DNA from: Streptomyces pluripotens
Lineage (GTDB): Bacteria; Actinomycetota; Actinomycetes; Streptomycetales; Streptomycetaceae
NCBI RefSeq assembly: GCF_000802245.2
Contig: NZ_CP021080.1
Location: forward strand, 2,604,001 to 2,668,000
Direction: 5' to 3'
DNA: 64,000 nucleotides
Part shown: positions 1-8,561 of the stretch, piece by piece
Numbering within the stretch: the first letter of the stretch is position 1
Layout of the letters: every line of letters starts with the position of its first letter
Program-made: the position numbers and the translations under genes
The notes under the pieces: generated by a model
Seen by the model: only the letters and a program-made list of their open reading frames with translations
Database searches by the model: none
What the model was told of the DNA's origin: nothing

Positions 1-393
1 CTTGGTCACCTCGATCCGGCCGTCCCGCTCGCGGCGCGCCCACAGCCCGACGCCGGTGTACCGGCCGTCGAGGGCTTCCTGGAACTCCTCGTACTCGCCC
101 TCGGAGTAGACGGCGCCCCACCGGTCCCCACTGCGGCTGACGGCACGCTCGGCGGCCTCCATCGGGGACTTGCCATCGGCCATCGCCTCGGCGGCGGCCC
201 GCTGGACCGCTTCGTGCCGGGCGGCCGCGCTGTCCGGGCGCGCCGGGCCGGGGGCGGCCCGGCGCACGGGGTGAGCGTGTTCCGGGAGGGAGCCGGTGAC
301 GGCGCCGGCGACCAGCACGCCGAAGAAGACCAATGTCAGGGTGGCCCCGTGGCGGATGCGACGGGGCTGGCAGAACAGGTCACGGCCTGACAT
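1..393 (-). CDS. S41-family C-terminal processing peptidase, N-terminal part (runs off the window)
   Basis: Only the first 131 codons are present; the gene continues beyond base 1. The reading frame opens with ATG at 393, a short basic N-terminus (MSGRDLFCQPRRIRHG) and one hydrophobic segment (LTLVFFGVLVAGAV, about residues 18-31) fitting a signal anchor. It then enters the N-terminal region typical of Ctp/S41 serine peptidases (DRWGAVYSEGEYEEFQ, then RYTGVGLW). The PDZ and Ser/Lys catalytic parts lie outside. It sits downstream of ftsX on the same strand, 67 bases away, the arrangement remembered from Streptomyces, where a secreted carboxy-terminal protease follows ftsEX. A TAGACT hexamer seven bases before the ATG and the lack of a Shine-Dalgarno suggest a leaderless transcript. 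Family assignment is fairly firm; the exact substrate is unknown. Confidence 0.82.
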   Translation of the reverse strand, partial: MSGRDLFCQPRRIRHGATLTLVFFGVLVAGAVTGSLPEHAHPVRRAAPGPARPDSAAARHEAVQRAAAEAMADGKSPMEAAERAVSRSGDRWGAVYSEGEYEEFQEALDGRYTGVGLWARRERDGRIEVTK

Positions 394-400
394 GGCGGTG

Positions 401-406
401 AGTCTA
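401..406 (-). promoter_or_regulatory. -10 element (TAGACT) of the S41 peptidase gene, probably leaderless
   Basis: TAGACT on the minus strand is spaced seven bases from the ATG at 393, so transcription would begin at or next to the start codon. A matching -35 is not obvious. Inference from spacing only. Confidence 0.4.
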
Positions 407-460
407 GGACACGGTGAAGGGCCGCACGGCCGTATGCCCGTACGGCTGTCTTGGCATGTG

Positions 461-1378
461 TCACACCTTCAGGTACTTGCGCAGAGCGAAGAACGCCGCC
501 AGGGAGGGCATCAGCACGCTCGTGGCGAGGATCAGCGGCAGCTTGGTCAACACTGCGTCCCAGCCGACGAAGTTGATGAGCGTGAGCTTGCTGGACAGGG
601 CCATGCCGTGGTCGATGGTGAAGTACCGGCCGACCACCAGGAACACACAAGCGAGGCTGCCGCCGATCAGACCGGCGACGGCCGCCTCGGCGATGAACGG
701 CGCCTGGATGTAGAAGCCCGACGCGCCGACCAGACGCATGATCCCGGTCTCTCGGCGGCGGCTGAACGCCGACACGCGCACGGTGTTGACGATCAGCAGC
801 AGGGCGACCAGCAGCATCAGCGCCATCACGCCGAGCGCCGCCCGGTTCATCAGGTTCAGCAGCTGGAAGAGGTTGTCCAGGATCCCCTTCTGGTCCTGCA
901 CCGACTGCACGCCGGCCCGCCCGTTGAACGCGGAGGCGATCACCTGGTACTTCTGCGGGTCCTTGAGCTTGATCCGGTACGACTCCTGCATCTGGTCCGG
1001 CGTCAGCGAGCCGGCCAGCGGAGAGTTGCCGAACTGCTCCTTGTAGTGCTTGTAGGCCTGGTCCTGTGACTCGTACGACACCCTCTCGACGACGGGCATC
1101 TTCTTGAGGTCGACGAGGATCTGCTTCTTCTGGTCCTCGGTGACCGCGCCCTTGGCGCAGTTGGCGTCCGACTCGGCGTCGTGCTTGTTGCACAGGAAGA
1201 TCGAGACGTTGACCTTGTCGTACCAGTAGCCCTTCATGGTGCTGACCTGGTCGCTCATCAGCAGCGAGCCACCGAAGAGGGCGAGGGAGAGGGCTACGGA
1301 GACGATGACGGCGAAGGTCATCGTCAGATTGCGGCGGAGACCCACACCGATCTCCGACAGGACGAACTGGGCGCGCAT
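461..1378 (-). CDS. ftsX: Cell-division ABC transporter permease FtsX
   Basis: A 305-residue protein with the FtsX layout: cytoplasmic N-terminus (MRAQFVLSEIGVGLRRN), a first transmembrane helix at about 18-41, an extracellular loop of roughly 130 residues containing two cysteines, then three further helices near 180-205, 225-250 and 275-298 with the FtsX/MacB-type core (VNTVRVSAFSRRRETGIMR, LVGASGFYIQAPF). FtsX partners with FtsE at the division septum and relays ATP hydrolysis to peptidoglycan hydrolases outside. The gene follows ftsE by 35 bases on the same strand, so the two are very likely co-transcribed. Length and motifs match actinobacterial FtsX. A small GCCGTA/TACGGC hairpin at 429-446 lies just downstream. 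Confidence 0.96.
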   Translation of the reverse strand: MRAQFVLSEIGVGLRRNLTMTFAVIVSVALSLALFGGSLLMSDQVSTMKGYWYDKVNVSIFLCNKHDAESDANCAKGAVTEDQKKQILVDLKKMPVVERVSYESQDQAYKHYKEQFGNSPLAGSLTPDQMQESYRIKLKDPQKYQVIASAFNGRAGVQSVQDQKGILDNLFQLLNLMNRAALGVMALMLLVALLLIVNTVRVSAFSRRRETGIMRLVGASGFYIQAPFIAEAAVAGLIGGSLACVFLVVGRYFTIDHGMALSSKLTLINFVGWDAVLTKLPLILATSVLMPSLAAFFALRKYLKV

Positions 1379-1413
1379 GGCGTCTGGTCAAGCCTTTCCG
1401 TCGTGAACTTGCT

Positions 1414-2103
1414 TCAGTGCTGGTAGCCGTAGACGCCGCGGGCCTGGTCGCGGACGAGACGGCCCTTCTCCAGCTCGATGACGCGCTTGCGCATCTGGTC
1501 CACGATGTTCTGGTCGTGCGTCGCCATGATGACCGTGGTGCCCGTCCGGTTGATGCGGTCGAGCAGCTTCATGATGCCGACGGAGGTCTGCGGGTCGAGG
1601 TTGCCGGTGGGCTCGTCGGCGATGAGCAGCTTGGGCCGGTTGACGAAGGCCCGCGCGATGGCGACGCGCTGCTGTTCGCCACCGGAGAGTTCGCCGGGTC
1701 GCCGGTCCTCCTTGCCGCCAAGCCCGACGAGGTCAAGCACCTGTGGAACGGACTTGCGGATCTCGCCGCGGGACTTGCCGATGACCTCCTGTGCGAAGGC
1801 CACATTCTCGGCGACGGTCTTGTTCGGCAGGAGCCGGAAGTCCTGGAACACCGTCCCCAGCTGGCGGCGCATCTGCGGCACCTTCCAGTTGGAGAGGCGC
1901 GCGAGGTCCTTGCCCAACACGTGCACCTGGCCGTGGCTGCACCGCTCCTCGCGGAGGATGAGCCGCAGGAAGGTGGACTTCCCGGAGCCGGAGGAACCCA
2001 CCAGGAACACGAACTCGCCCTTTTCCACCTCCAGGGAGACATCCCTCAGGGCTGGGTGGGTCTGCTTGGGGTAGACCTTGGAGACGTTGTCGAATCGGAT
2101 CAC
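1414..2103 (-). CDS. ftsE: Cell-division ATP-binding protein FtsE
   Basis: 229 residues, the usual FtsE length. All ABC-ATPase motifs are visible: Walker [11 protein letters not shown]-loop region [13 protein letters not shown], signature [12 protein letters not shown], Walker [13 protein letters not shown] and the H-loop MATHDQ. It is the cytoplasmic ATPase of the FtsEX complex. The open frame extends far upstream, but the family N-terminus [18 protein letters not shown] begins at a GTG at 2103, which I take as the start. No Shine-Dalgarno precedes it; a TAGGGT hexamer at 2139-2144 could be the -10 of a promoter giving a leader of about 30 bases. It lies upstream of ftsX in one operon. Confidence 0.96.
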   Translation of the reverse strand: MIRFDNVSKVYPKQTHPALRDVSLEVEKGEFVFLVGSSGSGKSTFLRLILREERCSHGQVHVLGKDLARLSNWKVPQMRRQLGTVFQDFRLLPNKTVAENVAFAQEVIGKSRGEIRKSVPQVLDLVGLGGKEDRRPGELSGGEQQRVAIARAFVNRPKLLIADEPTGNLDPQTSVGIMKLLDRINRTGTTVIMATHDQNIVDQMRKRVIELEKGRLVRDQARGVYGYQH

Positions 2104-2138
2104 GGTGCACCACGGGTCGCCGGGGGTAGATGAGCGTG

Positions 2139-2144
2139 ACCCTA
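2139..2144 (-). promoter_or_regulatory. Candidate -10 (TAGGGT) of the ftsEX operon
   Basis: TAGGGT on the minus strand, about 36 bases before the ftsE GTG. The -35 region is poor, so this is tentative. Confidence 0.3.
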
Positions 2145-2339
2145 CGCGATACCAGGTGTGCACGTGCAGTCGCAGGGTGAGGTTGGGCAAGACTTGTACG
2201 TTTTTGTACCGCCTCTCGTTTCCGCTCTCTCCTCCGGCACCCTGCGCAAGCTCCGCGGGAACCTGGCACAGTGGAGGGGGAACGTTCTCGTTCCAGCGCG
2301 CGTTGTAGGTGTGATGGCCGGGGCAAGGAGGGCGAGCGC

Positions 2340-2531
2340 ATGACGTACGACCGGTTGGTGTGCGCAAACTGCGCGGCGCCCGTGAGTGAAGGCCGGTGCC
2401 CGGTGTGCCGCGCCAACCGCGAGCGACTGCAGCAGCAGGGTTTCTTCGCAGGTCTGAATCCGATGGCGCTGATCGGGCTGCTGGCGGTGCTGATCGCCGC
2501 TGTGGCACTGCTGGCGCACCAGACCGTGTGA
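2340..2531 (+). CDS. Small zinc-ribbon membrane protein
   Basis: 63 residues. The first half carries two CxxC-type knuckles (CANCAAP and CPVCR), which would fold as a small zinc ribbon. The second half is one hydrophobic helix ([18 protein letters not shown]) ending in a short tail, so the protein is predicted to be inner-membrane anchored with the ribbon in the cytoplasm. The ATG at 2340 is chosen because AAGGAGG lies seven bases upstream; the in-frame ATG at 2271 has no such site. It is divergent from ftsE. I do not recognise a function; small proteins of this type are conserved beside ftsE in Streptomyces as far as I recall. Confidence 0.8.
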   Translation: MTYDRLVCANCAAPVSEGRCPVCRANRERLQQQGFFAGLNPMALIGLLAVLIAAVALLAHQTV

Positions 2532-2650
2532 GGCAAGCGGGGAGCCGGCGGAGCGGAAGCCTGCGCCGGAGAGTTGCGAAAGGGCCCGGAGCATCAAGCT
2601 CCAGGCCCTTCAGCACGTGAACGGCGCGTTGCGCGACCGCACGACTACGC

Positions 2651-3544
2651 TCAGGCGGCGGTGCCGCCCCGACCGCCGACGAGGCGCGGCAGGATGCGGA
2701 AGCCGACGCCGCCGGCGATCATCGTCGCGGCGCCAACGACCAGGAACGTGGTCTGGCCGGCACCGGTCTCGGCGAGCTGCTTGCCTCCGGCCTGGGACGC
2801 GGTGTCCGAACCGGTGTCGGTGAGGGCCGAGGTGCCCTCCTCCTGGGGAACGTTGTGGTTGCCGCCCCCCTTGGGGGTGGTGTGGTTGCCGCCGGTGGTG
2901 CTGCCTCCCGTGGTGGAACCACCGGACGTGCTGCCGCCGGTGCTGGAACCACCGGACGTCGAACCCCCGGTGGTGGAACCATCGTCGCTGCTGCCGGTCC
3001 CACCATCATTGGCGCCGGTCCCACCATCATTGGCGCCCGTGCCACCATCATTGGCGCCGGTCCCACCATCATTGGCGCCCGTGCCACCATCATTGGCGCC
3101 GGTCCCACCATCATTGGCGCCCGTGCCACCATCATTGGCGCCGGTCCCACCATCATTGGCGCCCGTGCCACCATCATTGGCGCCGGTCCCACCATCATTG
3201 GCGCCCGTGCCACCATCATTGGCGCCGGTCCCACCATCATTGGCGCCCGTGCCACCATCATTGGCGCCCGTGCCACCATCATTGGCGCCCGTGCCACCAT
3301 CATTGGCGCCCGTGCCACCATCATTGCGCCCCCCGCCCGTGCCACCATCATTGGCGCCCGTGCCACCATCATTGGCGCCCGTGCCACCATCACCCGGGCA
3401 GTCCGGGTTGGTGGCAATGTCACAGGTGGGGTCGCCGCCGTTACCGTCGGCCGCGGCGACACCGGCCACCATCAGTGAGGCACCGGCCGCGATCACGGCA
3501 CCCGCGGCTATCCGCGCGACCCGGATCCGCGTCTTCTTCGTCAT
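2651..3544 (-). CDS. Secreted repeat-rich protein with C-terminal LAETG sortase signal
   Basis: 297 residues. It has a signal peptide (basic start, hydrophobic core, AAADG cleavage region near 33), a short cysteine-containing segment (CDIATNPDC), then about 18 copies of the heptad ANDGGTG, a second low-complexity stretch of GST/GGS repeats, a basic-neutral linker, and the cell-wall sorting module: LAETG at 257-261, a hydrophobic helix ([18 protein letters not shown]) and a tail containing one late arginine cluster. LAxTG is the recognition motif of Streptomyces class E sortases, so it is probably anchored to peptidoglycan. The repeats suggest a flexible stalk with no enzymatic domain. No sortase gene is in the window. 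One repeat unit is altered (GGRNDG). Function unknown. Confidence 0.85.
   Translation of the reverse strand: MTKKTRIRVARIAAGAVIAAGASLMVAGVAAADGNGGDPTCDIATNPDCPGDGGTGANDGGTGANDGGTGGGRNDGGTGANDGGTGANDGGTGANDGGTGANDGGTGANDGGTGANDGGTGANDGGTGANDGGTGANDGGTGANDGGTGANDGGTGANDGGTGANDGGTGANDGGTGANDGGTGSSDDGSTTGGSTSGGSSTGGSTSGGSTTGGSTTGGNHTTPKGGGNHNVPQEEGTSALTDTGSDTASQAGGKQLAETGAGQTTFLVVGAATMIAGGVGFRILPRLVGGRGGTAA
2996..3391. repeat. 21-bp tandem repeat array (about 18 units) with 42-bp higher-order period
   Basis: Each unit contains CCACCATCATTGGCGCC preceded by either GGTCC or CGTGC, both encoding Gly-Thr on the minus strand. Reading left to right the two versions alternate through most of the first 13 units, then only the CGTGC version is used. 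One unit carries a 6-base insertion near 3325. The array encodes the ANDGGTG stalk of the LAETG protein and is a likely site of length variation. Confidence 0.95.
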
Positions 3545-3797
3545 GTAGTTGCTACCCCCAGTAGCTGTTCGTCAATGAGGCGGCGCATGGGGCTTGCCGT
3601 GTTCGACGGAGGCAGCTGTGACGAATTCAAGCTTCAGCTCATTCCCCCGGTTCACATGCGCCCCGTAAGTACGCATGCCGTGCTTCACCCTTCCGATTTT
3701 TCAAAGCAACGTCAAGGGCATTGCGGGCTAAATGCCCGATACGGGAGTGGTTGCAGGGATTAGGAGCCTGAGAGTGTGACGCAAAACCCAGAGAAAC
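3545..3797. other. Upstream region of the LAETG gene
   Basis: No convincing gene. It is less GC-rich than its surroundings around 3695-3735 (run of T at 3697-3701) and holds an inverted repeat GGGCATT/AATGCCC at 3716-3737. On the minus strand a TTGACG lies within it (about 3711-3716), but no good -10 at the right spacing. A GGGGG stretch about 11 bases before the LAETG-gene ATG could serve as its ribosome binding site. Confidence 0.4.
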
Positions 3798-3828
3798 GAC
3801 AACTGCCGCTCAGGGGGCGGCAGTTGTC
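3798..3828 (-). terminator. Intrinsic terminator of prfB
   Basis: Perfect 12-bp stem (GACAACTGCCGC with GCGGCAGTTGTC) and a 7-base loop, 13 bases past the prfB stop. On the minus strand it is followed by a modest T-rich stretch. Confidence 0.85.
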
Positions 3829-3840
3829 ATATCGACAAAG

Positions 3841-4947
3841 TCACTTCTCCTGCTGCTTGCGCCAACGAATACCGGCTTCCAGGAACCCGTCGATCTCGCC
3901 GTTGAACACGGCCTCCGGATTACCCACCTCGTACTCGGTGCGCAGGTCCTTGACCATCTGGTACGGATGCAGCACGTAGGACCGCATCTGGTTGCCCCAG
4001 GAGTTGCCGCCGTCGCCCTTGAGCGCGTCCATCTTGGCCTGCTCCTCCTGCCGGCGCCGCTCCAGCAGCTTGGCCTGGAGGACGTTCATCGCGGTGGCCT
4101 TGTTCTGAATCTGCGACCGCTCGTTCTGGCAGGAGACCACGATCCCGGTGGGGATGTGGGTGATGCGCACCGCGGAGTCGGTCGTGTTGACGCCCTGACC
4201 ACCCGGGCCGGAGGACCGGTACACGTCGATCCGCAGGTCGGACTCGTCGATCTCGACATGGTCGGACTGCTCGACGACGGGGAGCACTTCCACGCCCGCG
4301 AAGGAGGTCTGGCGGCGGCCCTGGTTGTCGAAGGGGGAAATGCGCACGAGTCGGTGCGTGCCCTGCTCGACGGAGAGGGTGCCGTAGGCGTACGGCACCT
4401 GCACGGCGAAGGTGGTCGACTTGATGCCCGCCTCTTCGGCGTACGACGTCTCGTAGACCTCGGTCTTGTAGCCGCGCTGTTCCGCCCAGCGCAGGTACAT
4501 GCGCTGCAGCTTCTCGGCGAAGTCGGCGGCGTCCACACCGCCGGCCTCGGCGCGGATGTTCACGACCGCCTCGCGGGCGTCGTACTCACCGCTCAGGAGC
4601 GTGCGGACCTCCATCTCGTCCAGCGCCTTCTTCACGGCGACCAGCTCGGATTCGGCCTCGGCGCGGGTGTCCGGGTCGTCCTCCTCCTCCGCCATCTCGA
4701 AGAGCACGGCGAGATCGTCGATCCGCCCGCGCAGCGCCTCCGCCTTCCTGACCTCGGCCTGGAGGTGGGAGAGCTTGCTGGTGATCTTCTGCGCCTCGTC
4801 CGGGTTGTCCCACAGGGACGGCGCCGCCGCCTGCTCCTCAAGCACGGCGATTTCTGCCCTCATCGCATCGAGGTCCAGTACGGCCTCGATCGACTCCATG
4901 GTCGAGGAGAGGGACTTCAGCTCTTCGGATACATCGACGACTGCCAC
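3841..4947 (-). CDS. prfB: Peptide chain release factor 2
   Basis: 368 residues, the normal RF2 length. The stop-codon recognition tripeptide SPF ([12 protein letters not shown]) and the peptidyl-hydrolysis motif GGQ ([14 protein letters not shown]) are both present, so it releases at UGA and UAA. The start is the GTG at 4947 ([12 protein letters not shown]), matching the family N-terminus; GGAGG lies immediately before it, with unusually short spacing. The frame is continuous from start to end, so the programmed +1 frameshift that autoregulates RF2 in E. coli is absent here. It lies between the LAETG gene and the kinase pair, all on the minus strand, and ends at a strong terminator. Confidence 0.96.
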   Translation of the reverse strand: MAVVDVSEELKSLSSTMESIEAVLDLDAMRAEIAVLEEQAAAPSLWDNPDEAQKITSKLSHLQAEVRKAEALRGRIDDLAVLFEMAEEEDDPDTRAEAESELVAVKKALDEMEVRTLLSGEYDAREAVVNIRAEAGGVDAADFAEKLQRMYLRWAEQRGYKTEVYETSYAEEAGIKSTTFAVQVPYAYGTLSVEQGTHRLVRISPFDNQGRRQTSFAGVEVLPVVEQSDHVEIDESDLRIDVYRSSGPGGQGVNTTDSAVRITHIPTGIVVSCQNERSQIQNKATAMNVLQAKLLERRRQEEQAKMDALKGDGGNSWGNQMRSYVLHPYQMVKDLRTEYEVGNPEAVFNGEIDGFLEAGIRWRKQQEK

Positions 4948-5059
4948 GCCTCCAGCGTAACGGCTACGGCAAGCCGTCCGGCCCGCCTCCCGGCCAAGCG
5001 AGACAGCCGGGCCGGTGGACGGGTGGGAAACGAGGGGCCAGGCGGCAGGGCCCGGGGGC

Positions 5060-6292
5060 TCAAGGGGCCGACGTGCTGTGGGTGTCCTGCTGCGGCTGCT
5101 CGTCGCTGGACGTGGCCCACCAGGCCCCCACCCCCACGGCAGCGGCCACCGCGACCCCGGCCACTCCCAGCGTGATCCGACGTCGGCGCACGGCAGCCCG
5201 GTGCCGGGCCGAGCCGGGCCGCGGGGCTCCGGAGGCCCGAGGGGCGCGTGCTGTGCCATGGGCTCCGCCGGCAAGCTCGTCCGGCGCCGGCACCCGCATC
5301 GACGTGTGGGTGTCCCGGTTGGAGTCCGGTTTGGCGGCGGGAACCAGCGACACGGCCCCCCGCCGCCGTACCTGCTCGTCCCTCGGCGGAACCGGCGGGG
5401 CAGATGGCTCCGGTTCCTCCGCCGCCTCCTCGGCAGGGTCCGGCTCGTCCACGTCCAGTGGCGGCATTCCGGCCAGCATCGGCAACTGCTCGCGCAGCCG
5501 GGCAGCCAGTTCCGATGCGCGCAGCCGGGAGGCCGGGGCCTTGGCCAGGCACTGCACGATCAACTGCCACAGTTCCTCGGGGATGCCGGGCAGCGGTACG
5601 ACCGTCTCGGTGACGTGCCGGCGCAGGACCGCGCCGGGGTGTCCGCCGCCGAACGGGGTGAAGCCGGCGAGCAACTCGTACAGGACGGTCGCCAGGGCGT
5701 AGATGTCCACGGAGGCGCGCGGCGGCAGGCCTTCGACGATCTCCGGGGCCAGGTAGTCCGGAGTGCCGATGATCTTCGTGGCCCGTGTCCGCTTGGGCGA
5801 GTCGATCAGCTTGGCGACGCCGAAGTCGGTGAGGAGCGCCGGGTGGGCACCACCGGGACCGAGCGGCCCCCGCATGTCCAGCAGCACGTTCTCGGGCTTG
5901 ACGTCCCGGTGGACGACTCCGGCCGCATGGGCCGCGGCCAGCGCGTCGGCGACGTCGGTGACGATCGCCACGGCCGACTCGGGGGCGAGCCGCCGTTCAC
6001 GTTCCAGGCGGGTACGCAGGTCCGTGCCGCGGACCAGGTCCATGACCAGGGCCAGGTCGTTGCCGTCGACGACCAGATCACGCACGGAGACGATACGCGG
6101 GTGCTCCAAGCCGAGCAGCGCGGTGCGCTCCTGGACGAAGCGCCCGACGAGCTCCTGGTCGGAAGCGAGGTCCTCGCGCAGCAACTTGATGGCGACGGGG
6201 CCCTCCGGCCCCTCGCCGAGCCACACCGTCCCGGCGCTGCCCCGCCCCAGGATCTGGTGCGCGGTGTACCGGCTGCCGATCTTCCGTGCCAA
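5060..6292 (-). CDS. pkaB: Transmembrane Ser/Thr protein kinase PkaB-like
   Basis: 410 residues. The Hanks-type kinase domain fills about 8-270: glycine loop [10 protein letters not shown], catalytic Lys in [14 protein letters not shown] catalytic loop, DFGVAK, and activation-segment end [10 protein letters not shown] charged, proline-rich juxtamembrane region of about 90 residues follows, then one helix ([20 protein letters not shown], about 372-391) and a short extracellular tail with no sensor domain. The start is TTG at 6292, backed by GTAGGAG five bases upstream and by the kinase N-terminus ([13 protein letters not shown]). Beside prfB and pkaA, as remembered for S. coelicolor pkaB (417 residues). 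Targets unknown; the neighbouring FHA protein is an obvious candidate reader. Confidence 0.93.
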   Translation of the reverse strand: MARKIGSRYTAHQILGRGSAGTVWLGEGPEGPVAIKLLREDLASDQELVGRFVQERTALLGLEHPRIVSVRDLVVDGNDLALVMDLVRGTDLRTRLERERRLAPESAVAIVTDVADALAAAHAAGVVHRDVKPENVLLDMRGPLGPGGAHPALLTDFGVAKLIDSPKRTRATKIIGTPDYLAPEIVEGLPPRASVDIYALATVLYELLAGFTPFGGGHPGAVLRRHVTETVVPLPGIPEELWQLIVQCLAKAPASRLRASELAARLREQLPMLAGMPPLDVDEPDPAEEAAEEPEPSAPPVPPRDEQVRRRGAVSLVPAAKPDSNRDTHTSMRVPAPDELAGGAHGTARAPRASGAPRPGSARHRAAVRRRRITLGVAGVAVAAAVGVGAWWATSSDEQPQQDTHSTSAP

Positions 6293-6403
6293 GACTGCTC
6301 CTACAGACGCGTGTTGTCGTTAAAAGTACGCGTCCGACGAGCGAATCTTCACGGCGGGGACGGAAATCACCCGCCAGATATCGACAAATCCCCAAAACCG
6401 TGA

Positions 6404-8191
6404 TCAGTTACCCAGGGAATTGCCCAGATCTTTGGCCCATTGGCTCACTTTCCCGGCCCAGTCGCTCAGCTGGTTCCAGTAGCCCCTGCCCTGTCCGACC
6501 CAGGTGTGCAGCGGGGTGAGGTCCCAGATCAGCCAGCCCGCCACGATCAGGATGACGATCGTGAACAGGCAGCCCTTGAGACAGCCGAGCCCGGGGATCT
6601 TCATCGGGTTGGCGCTGCGCTGCCTGGGCGGGCGGGGCTCGCGCGCGGGCCGCTGCGGCTCCGGTTGCGCGGGGGGCGCGTACCGCTGGGGCTGCTGGGG
6701 AGCGTACTGCTGAGGTTGCTGCTGCGGGGCGGCGTACTGCTGCGGGGCGTACTGCTGAGGTTGCTGCTGCGGGGCGTAGCCCGCCGGCGGGCGCTGCCGA
6801 CCGCGCGACGGGGGCTGCTGCGAGCCGGCCCGCGGGGCCTGGGTCGGCTGCTGCTGAGGCCGGGCCACCTGCCGCTGGGGGCGGCGGCGCAGCGGGTCCT
6901 CGTCCGGGTCGAGGTATTGGATCTGCGTCTGCTCGTTACGGTCGCGCGCGGCGCGCAGCTGGTTCTGCCAAGGATGTGGCTGCTCGGGCTGCTGCCCCTG
7001 CGTTCCCTGCTGGCCAGGCTGCCCCGGGTACCCCTGCTGGTCCGGGGGCACCGGCGGCAGGACGGCCGTCGGGTCGGCGGCTCCGGTGCTCGGCAGCACG
7101 GCGGTGGAGTCCGCCGCGCCGGCCGGGCCACCGGCGTGCGGCAGGAAACTGGTGGCGGCGTTCGGGTCGTACGCCCCCTGGGGCGCGTTCGCCGGCAGCA
7201 CCTGGGTGGGGTCGGCGGCGCCGGGGGCGGCGGTCGGGGCCGGGTCCGGGGCGAGCAGGGCGCCGACGCCCTCGGCAGCGGCGATCTGGGCGGCATTCGC
7301 GTGGACGCCGACGCCCTCGGCGACGACCCGCAACCCGCGCGCGAGGTTCACAGCGCTCGGCCGCTCGTCCGGGTTCTTGCGCAGACAGCGTTCTATGACC
7401 GTCCACAGCGGGTCCGGAACCGTGGAAGGACGTCGCGGCTCGGCGCTGAGGTGCTGGTGGAGCACCTCCAGAGCGGTGCCGCCGGAGAACGGCGGGCGGC
7501 CGGTGGCCAGCTCGTACAGGAGGATGCCGGCGCCGTAGACGTCGACGGCGGAGGTCTGCGGGCGGCCCTCGGCGGACTCCGGTGCCACGTACGCAGGCGT
7601 ACCCACGAACTCATGGGTACGGGTGAGCCCCGGGGAGTCGGCGAGGCGGGCGATGCCGAAGTCGGTCAGCATCGGATGCATCTGACCGTCCTGCTGCCTC
7701 AGCAGGACGTTGGCCGGCTTCAGATCGCGGTGGACAACGCCGTCGGCATGGCTCGCGGCGAGCGCGTCGGCGATCTGCGCGGTCAGCAGGGCGGCGGCAA
7801 CCGGGGTGAGGGGGCCGTTCTCGCGCAGGTAGCGGTGCAGGTCGGGGCCGTCGACAAGATCCATGACCAGCGCCAGCAGATCACCCTCGACTACCAGGTC
7901 ACGGACCTGGACGATGTTCGGATGGGTGAGGCGGAGCAGCACGGAGCGCTCACGCAGAAAGCGCATCACGATGTCGGGGTCGCTCGCCAGTTCCTCCTTG
8001 AGGACCTTGATCGCGACGGTCTCTCCGGTCCCACCGGGCGCGGTCGCACCGGCTCCGCCGGTCTCGCTCCCCCAGGGAGTTCCGACAGGCTGCGTGCCAG
8101 GGGGGACCCCCATGCGGGCACGCCAGACGGTGCCTGTGGCGCCGCGTCCGAGCGGCTCCTCAAGCAGGTATTTGCTGCCGACTGGCCGCAC
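6404..8191 (-). CDS. pkaA: Transmembrane Ser/Thr protein kinase PkaA-like
   Basis: 595 residues. The kinase domain (about 8-300) has LGRGATGTVW, catalytic Lys in VAIKVL, HRDLKPAN, DFGIAR and GTPAYVAPE. A long low-complexity region rich in Pro/Gln (repeats of QQYAPQQ) follows to about 525, then a hydrophobic helix (GCLFTIVILIVAGWLIW) and a short tail. The spacing between the glycine loop and the catalytic lysine is enlarged by about 25 residues, and 15 of them are encoded by a palindromic DNA element at 8067-8111 (see repeat entry). Start is GTG at 8191 with GGGAG eight bases upstream. It is 111 bases from pkaB and divergent from the FHA/FtsK gene. Remembered S. coelicolor PkaA is 543 residues, so this copy is longer. 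Confidence 0.92.
   Translation of the reverse strand: MRPVGSKYLLEEPLGRGATGTVWRARMGVPPGTQPVGTPWGSETGGAGATAPGGTGETVAIKVLKEELASDPDIVMRFLRERSVLLRLTHPNIVQVRDLVVEGDLLALVMDLVDGPDLHRYLRENGPLTPVAAALLTAQIADALAASHADGVVHRDLKPANVLLRQQDGQMHPMLTDFGIARLADSPGLTRTHEFVGTPAYVAPESAEGRPQTSAVDVYGAGILLYELATGRPPFSGGTALEVLHQHLSAEPRRPSTVPDPLWTVIERCLRKNPDERPSAVNLARGLRVVAEGVGVHANAAQIAAAEGVGALLAPDPAPTAAPGAADPTQVLPANAPQGAYDPNAATSFLPHAGGPAGAADSTAVLPSTGAADPTAVLPPVPPDQQGYPGQPGQQGTQGQQPEQPHPWQNQLRAARDRNEQTQIQYLDPDEDPLRRRPQRQVARPQQQPTQAPRAGSQQPPSRGRQRPPAGYAPQQQPQQYAPQQYAAPQQQPQQYAPQQPQRYAPPAQPEPQRPAREPRPPRQRSANPMKIPGLGCLKGCLFTIVILIVAGWLIWDLTPLHTWVGQGRGYWNQLSDWAGKVSQWAKDLGNSLGN
8067..8111 (-). repeat. Short GC-rich palindromic element inserted in frame in pkaA
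   Basis: 45 bases beginning CTCCCCCAGGG and ending CAGGGGGGACCCCC on the plus strand. It encodes 15 residues (GVPPGTQPVGTPWGS) within the kinase N-lobe. The same boundaries recur, inverted, at 19049-19091 in an unrelated gene. Length is a multiple of three. Confidence 0.7.
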
Positions 8192-8561
8192 GTCCGCGCT
8201 CCCTGCTGCTTGCTGATGCTTGCTTGCCTGCGGTCCGGTGTTCCGGTGTTCCGACCCACTTTAGTGCCGGCCGTCAGAGCGCTACGCAAGCATTCCCGAG
8301 CATGTTCGAAGGAAAGACGCTCACCGCGGCCCCCTGGTTGCCACGGCCCGGACGTGACCGATCTCAAGTGATCGCCGGTGCGCCACCGGTCAGGCACTTT
8401 TGGGGGCAGAGCCGACCAATCAAGATCACTTATGCCCGGGTCCTGGGCGCGTCGCCTGTGACAGGTGCGAGGATGCCTCCCAGTACAGGTCGACGTGCTC
8501 GTGTGGGGTGGGGGGAAGTCCGCGCCCGCGCAGACCCGCGCAGAAGGGACCGCTGACGCCG
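8192..8561. promoter_or_regulatory. Divergent promoter region between pkaA and the FHA/FtsK gene
   Basis: 370 bases without a convincing gene. On the pkaA side there are short tandem copies of TGCTTGC (about 8208-8227) and GGTGTTCC (about 8236-8251), and a TAAAGT hexamer on the minus strand at 8258-8263 that could be a -10. In the middle is an inverted repeat CCGGTG/CACCGG (about 8376). The rightward gene has only a weak AAGGG-type ribosome site about 14 bases before its ATG. Confidence 0.4.

Noticed and set aside
296..1069. Long plus-strand open frame opposite ftsX
   Set aside because: It is the antisense shadow of ftsX and the S41 peptidase, composed of Gln/His/Arg-rich sequence with no ribosome site. 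GC-rich DNA produces such frames across the whole window.
2279..2294. LexA/SOS box
   Set aside because: The actinobacterial SOS box has GAAC and GTTC four bases apart; here they are six apart, so it does not fit.
2855..3478. Repeat proteins on the opposite strand and other frames of the 21-bp array
   Set aside because: A 21-bp repeat is open in many frames. Only the minus-strand frame has a signal peptide and a sorting signal.
3545..3797. Riboswitch upstream of the LAETG gene
   Set aside because: I looked for c-di-AMP and cobalamin riboswitch core motifs and found only a short inverted repeat.
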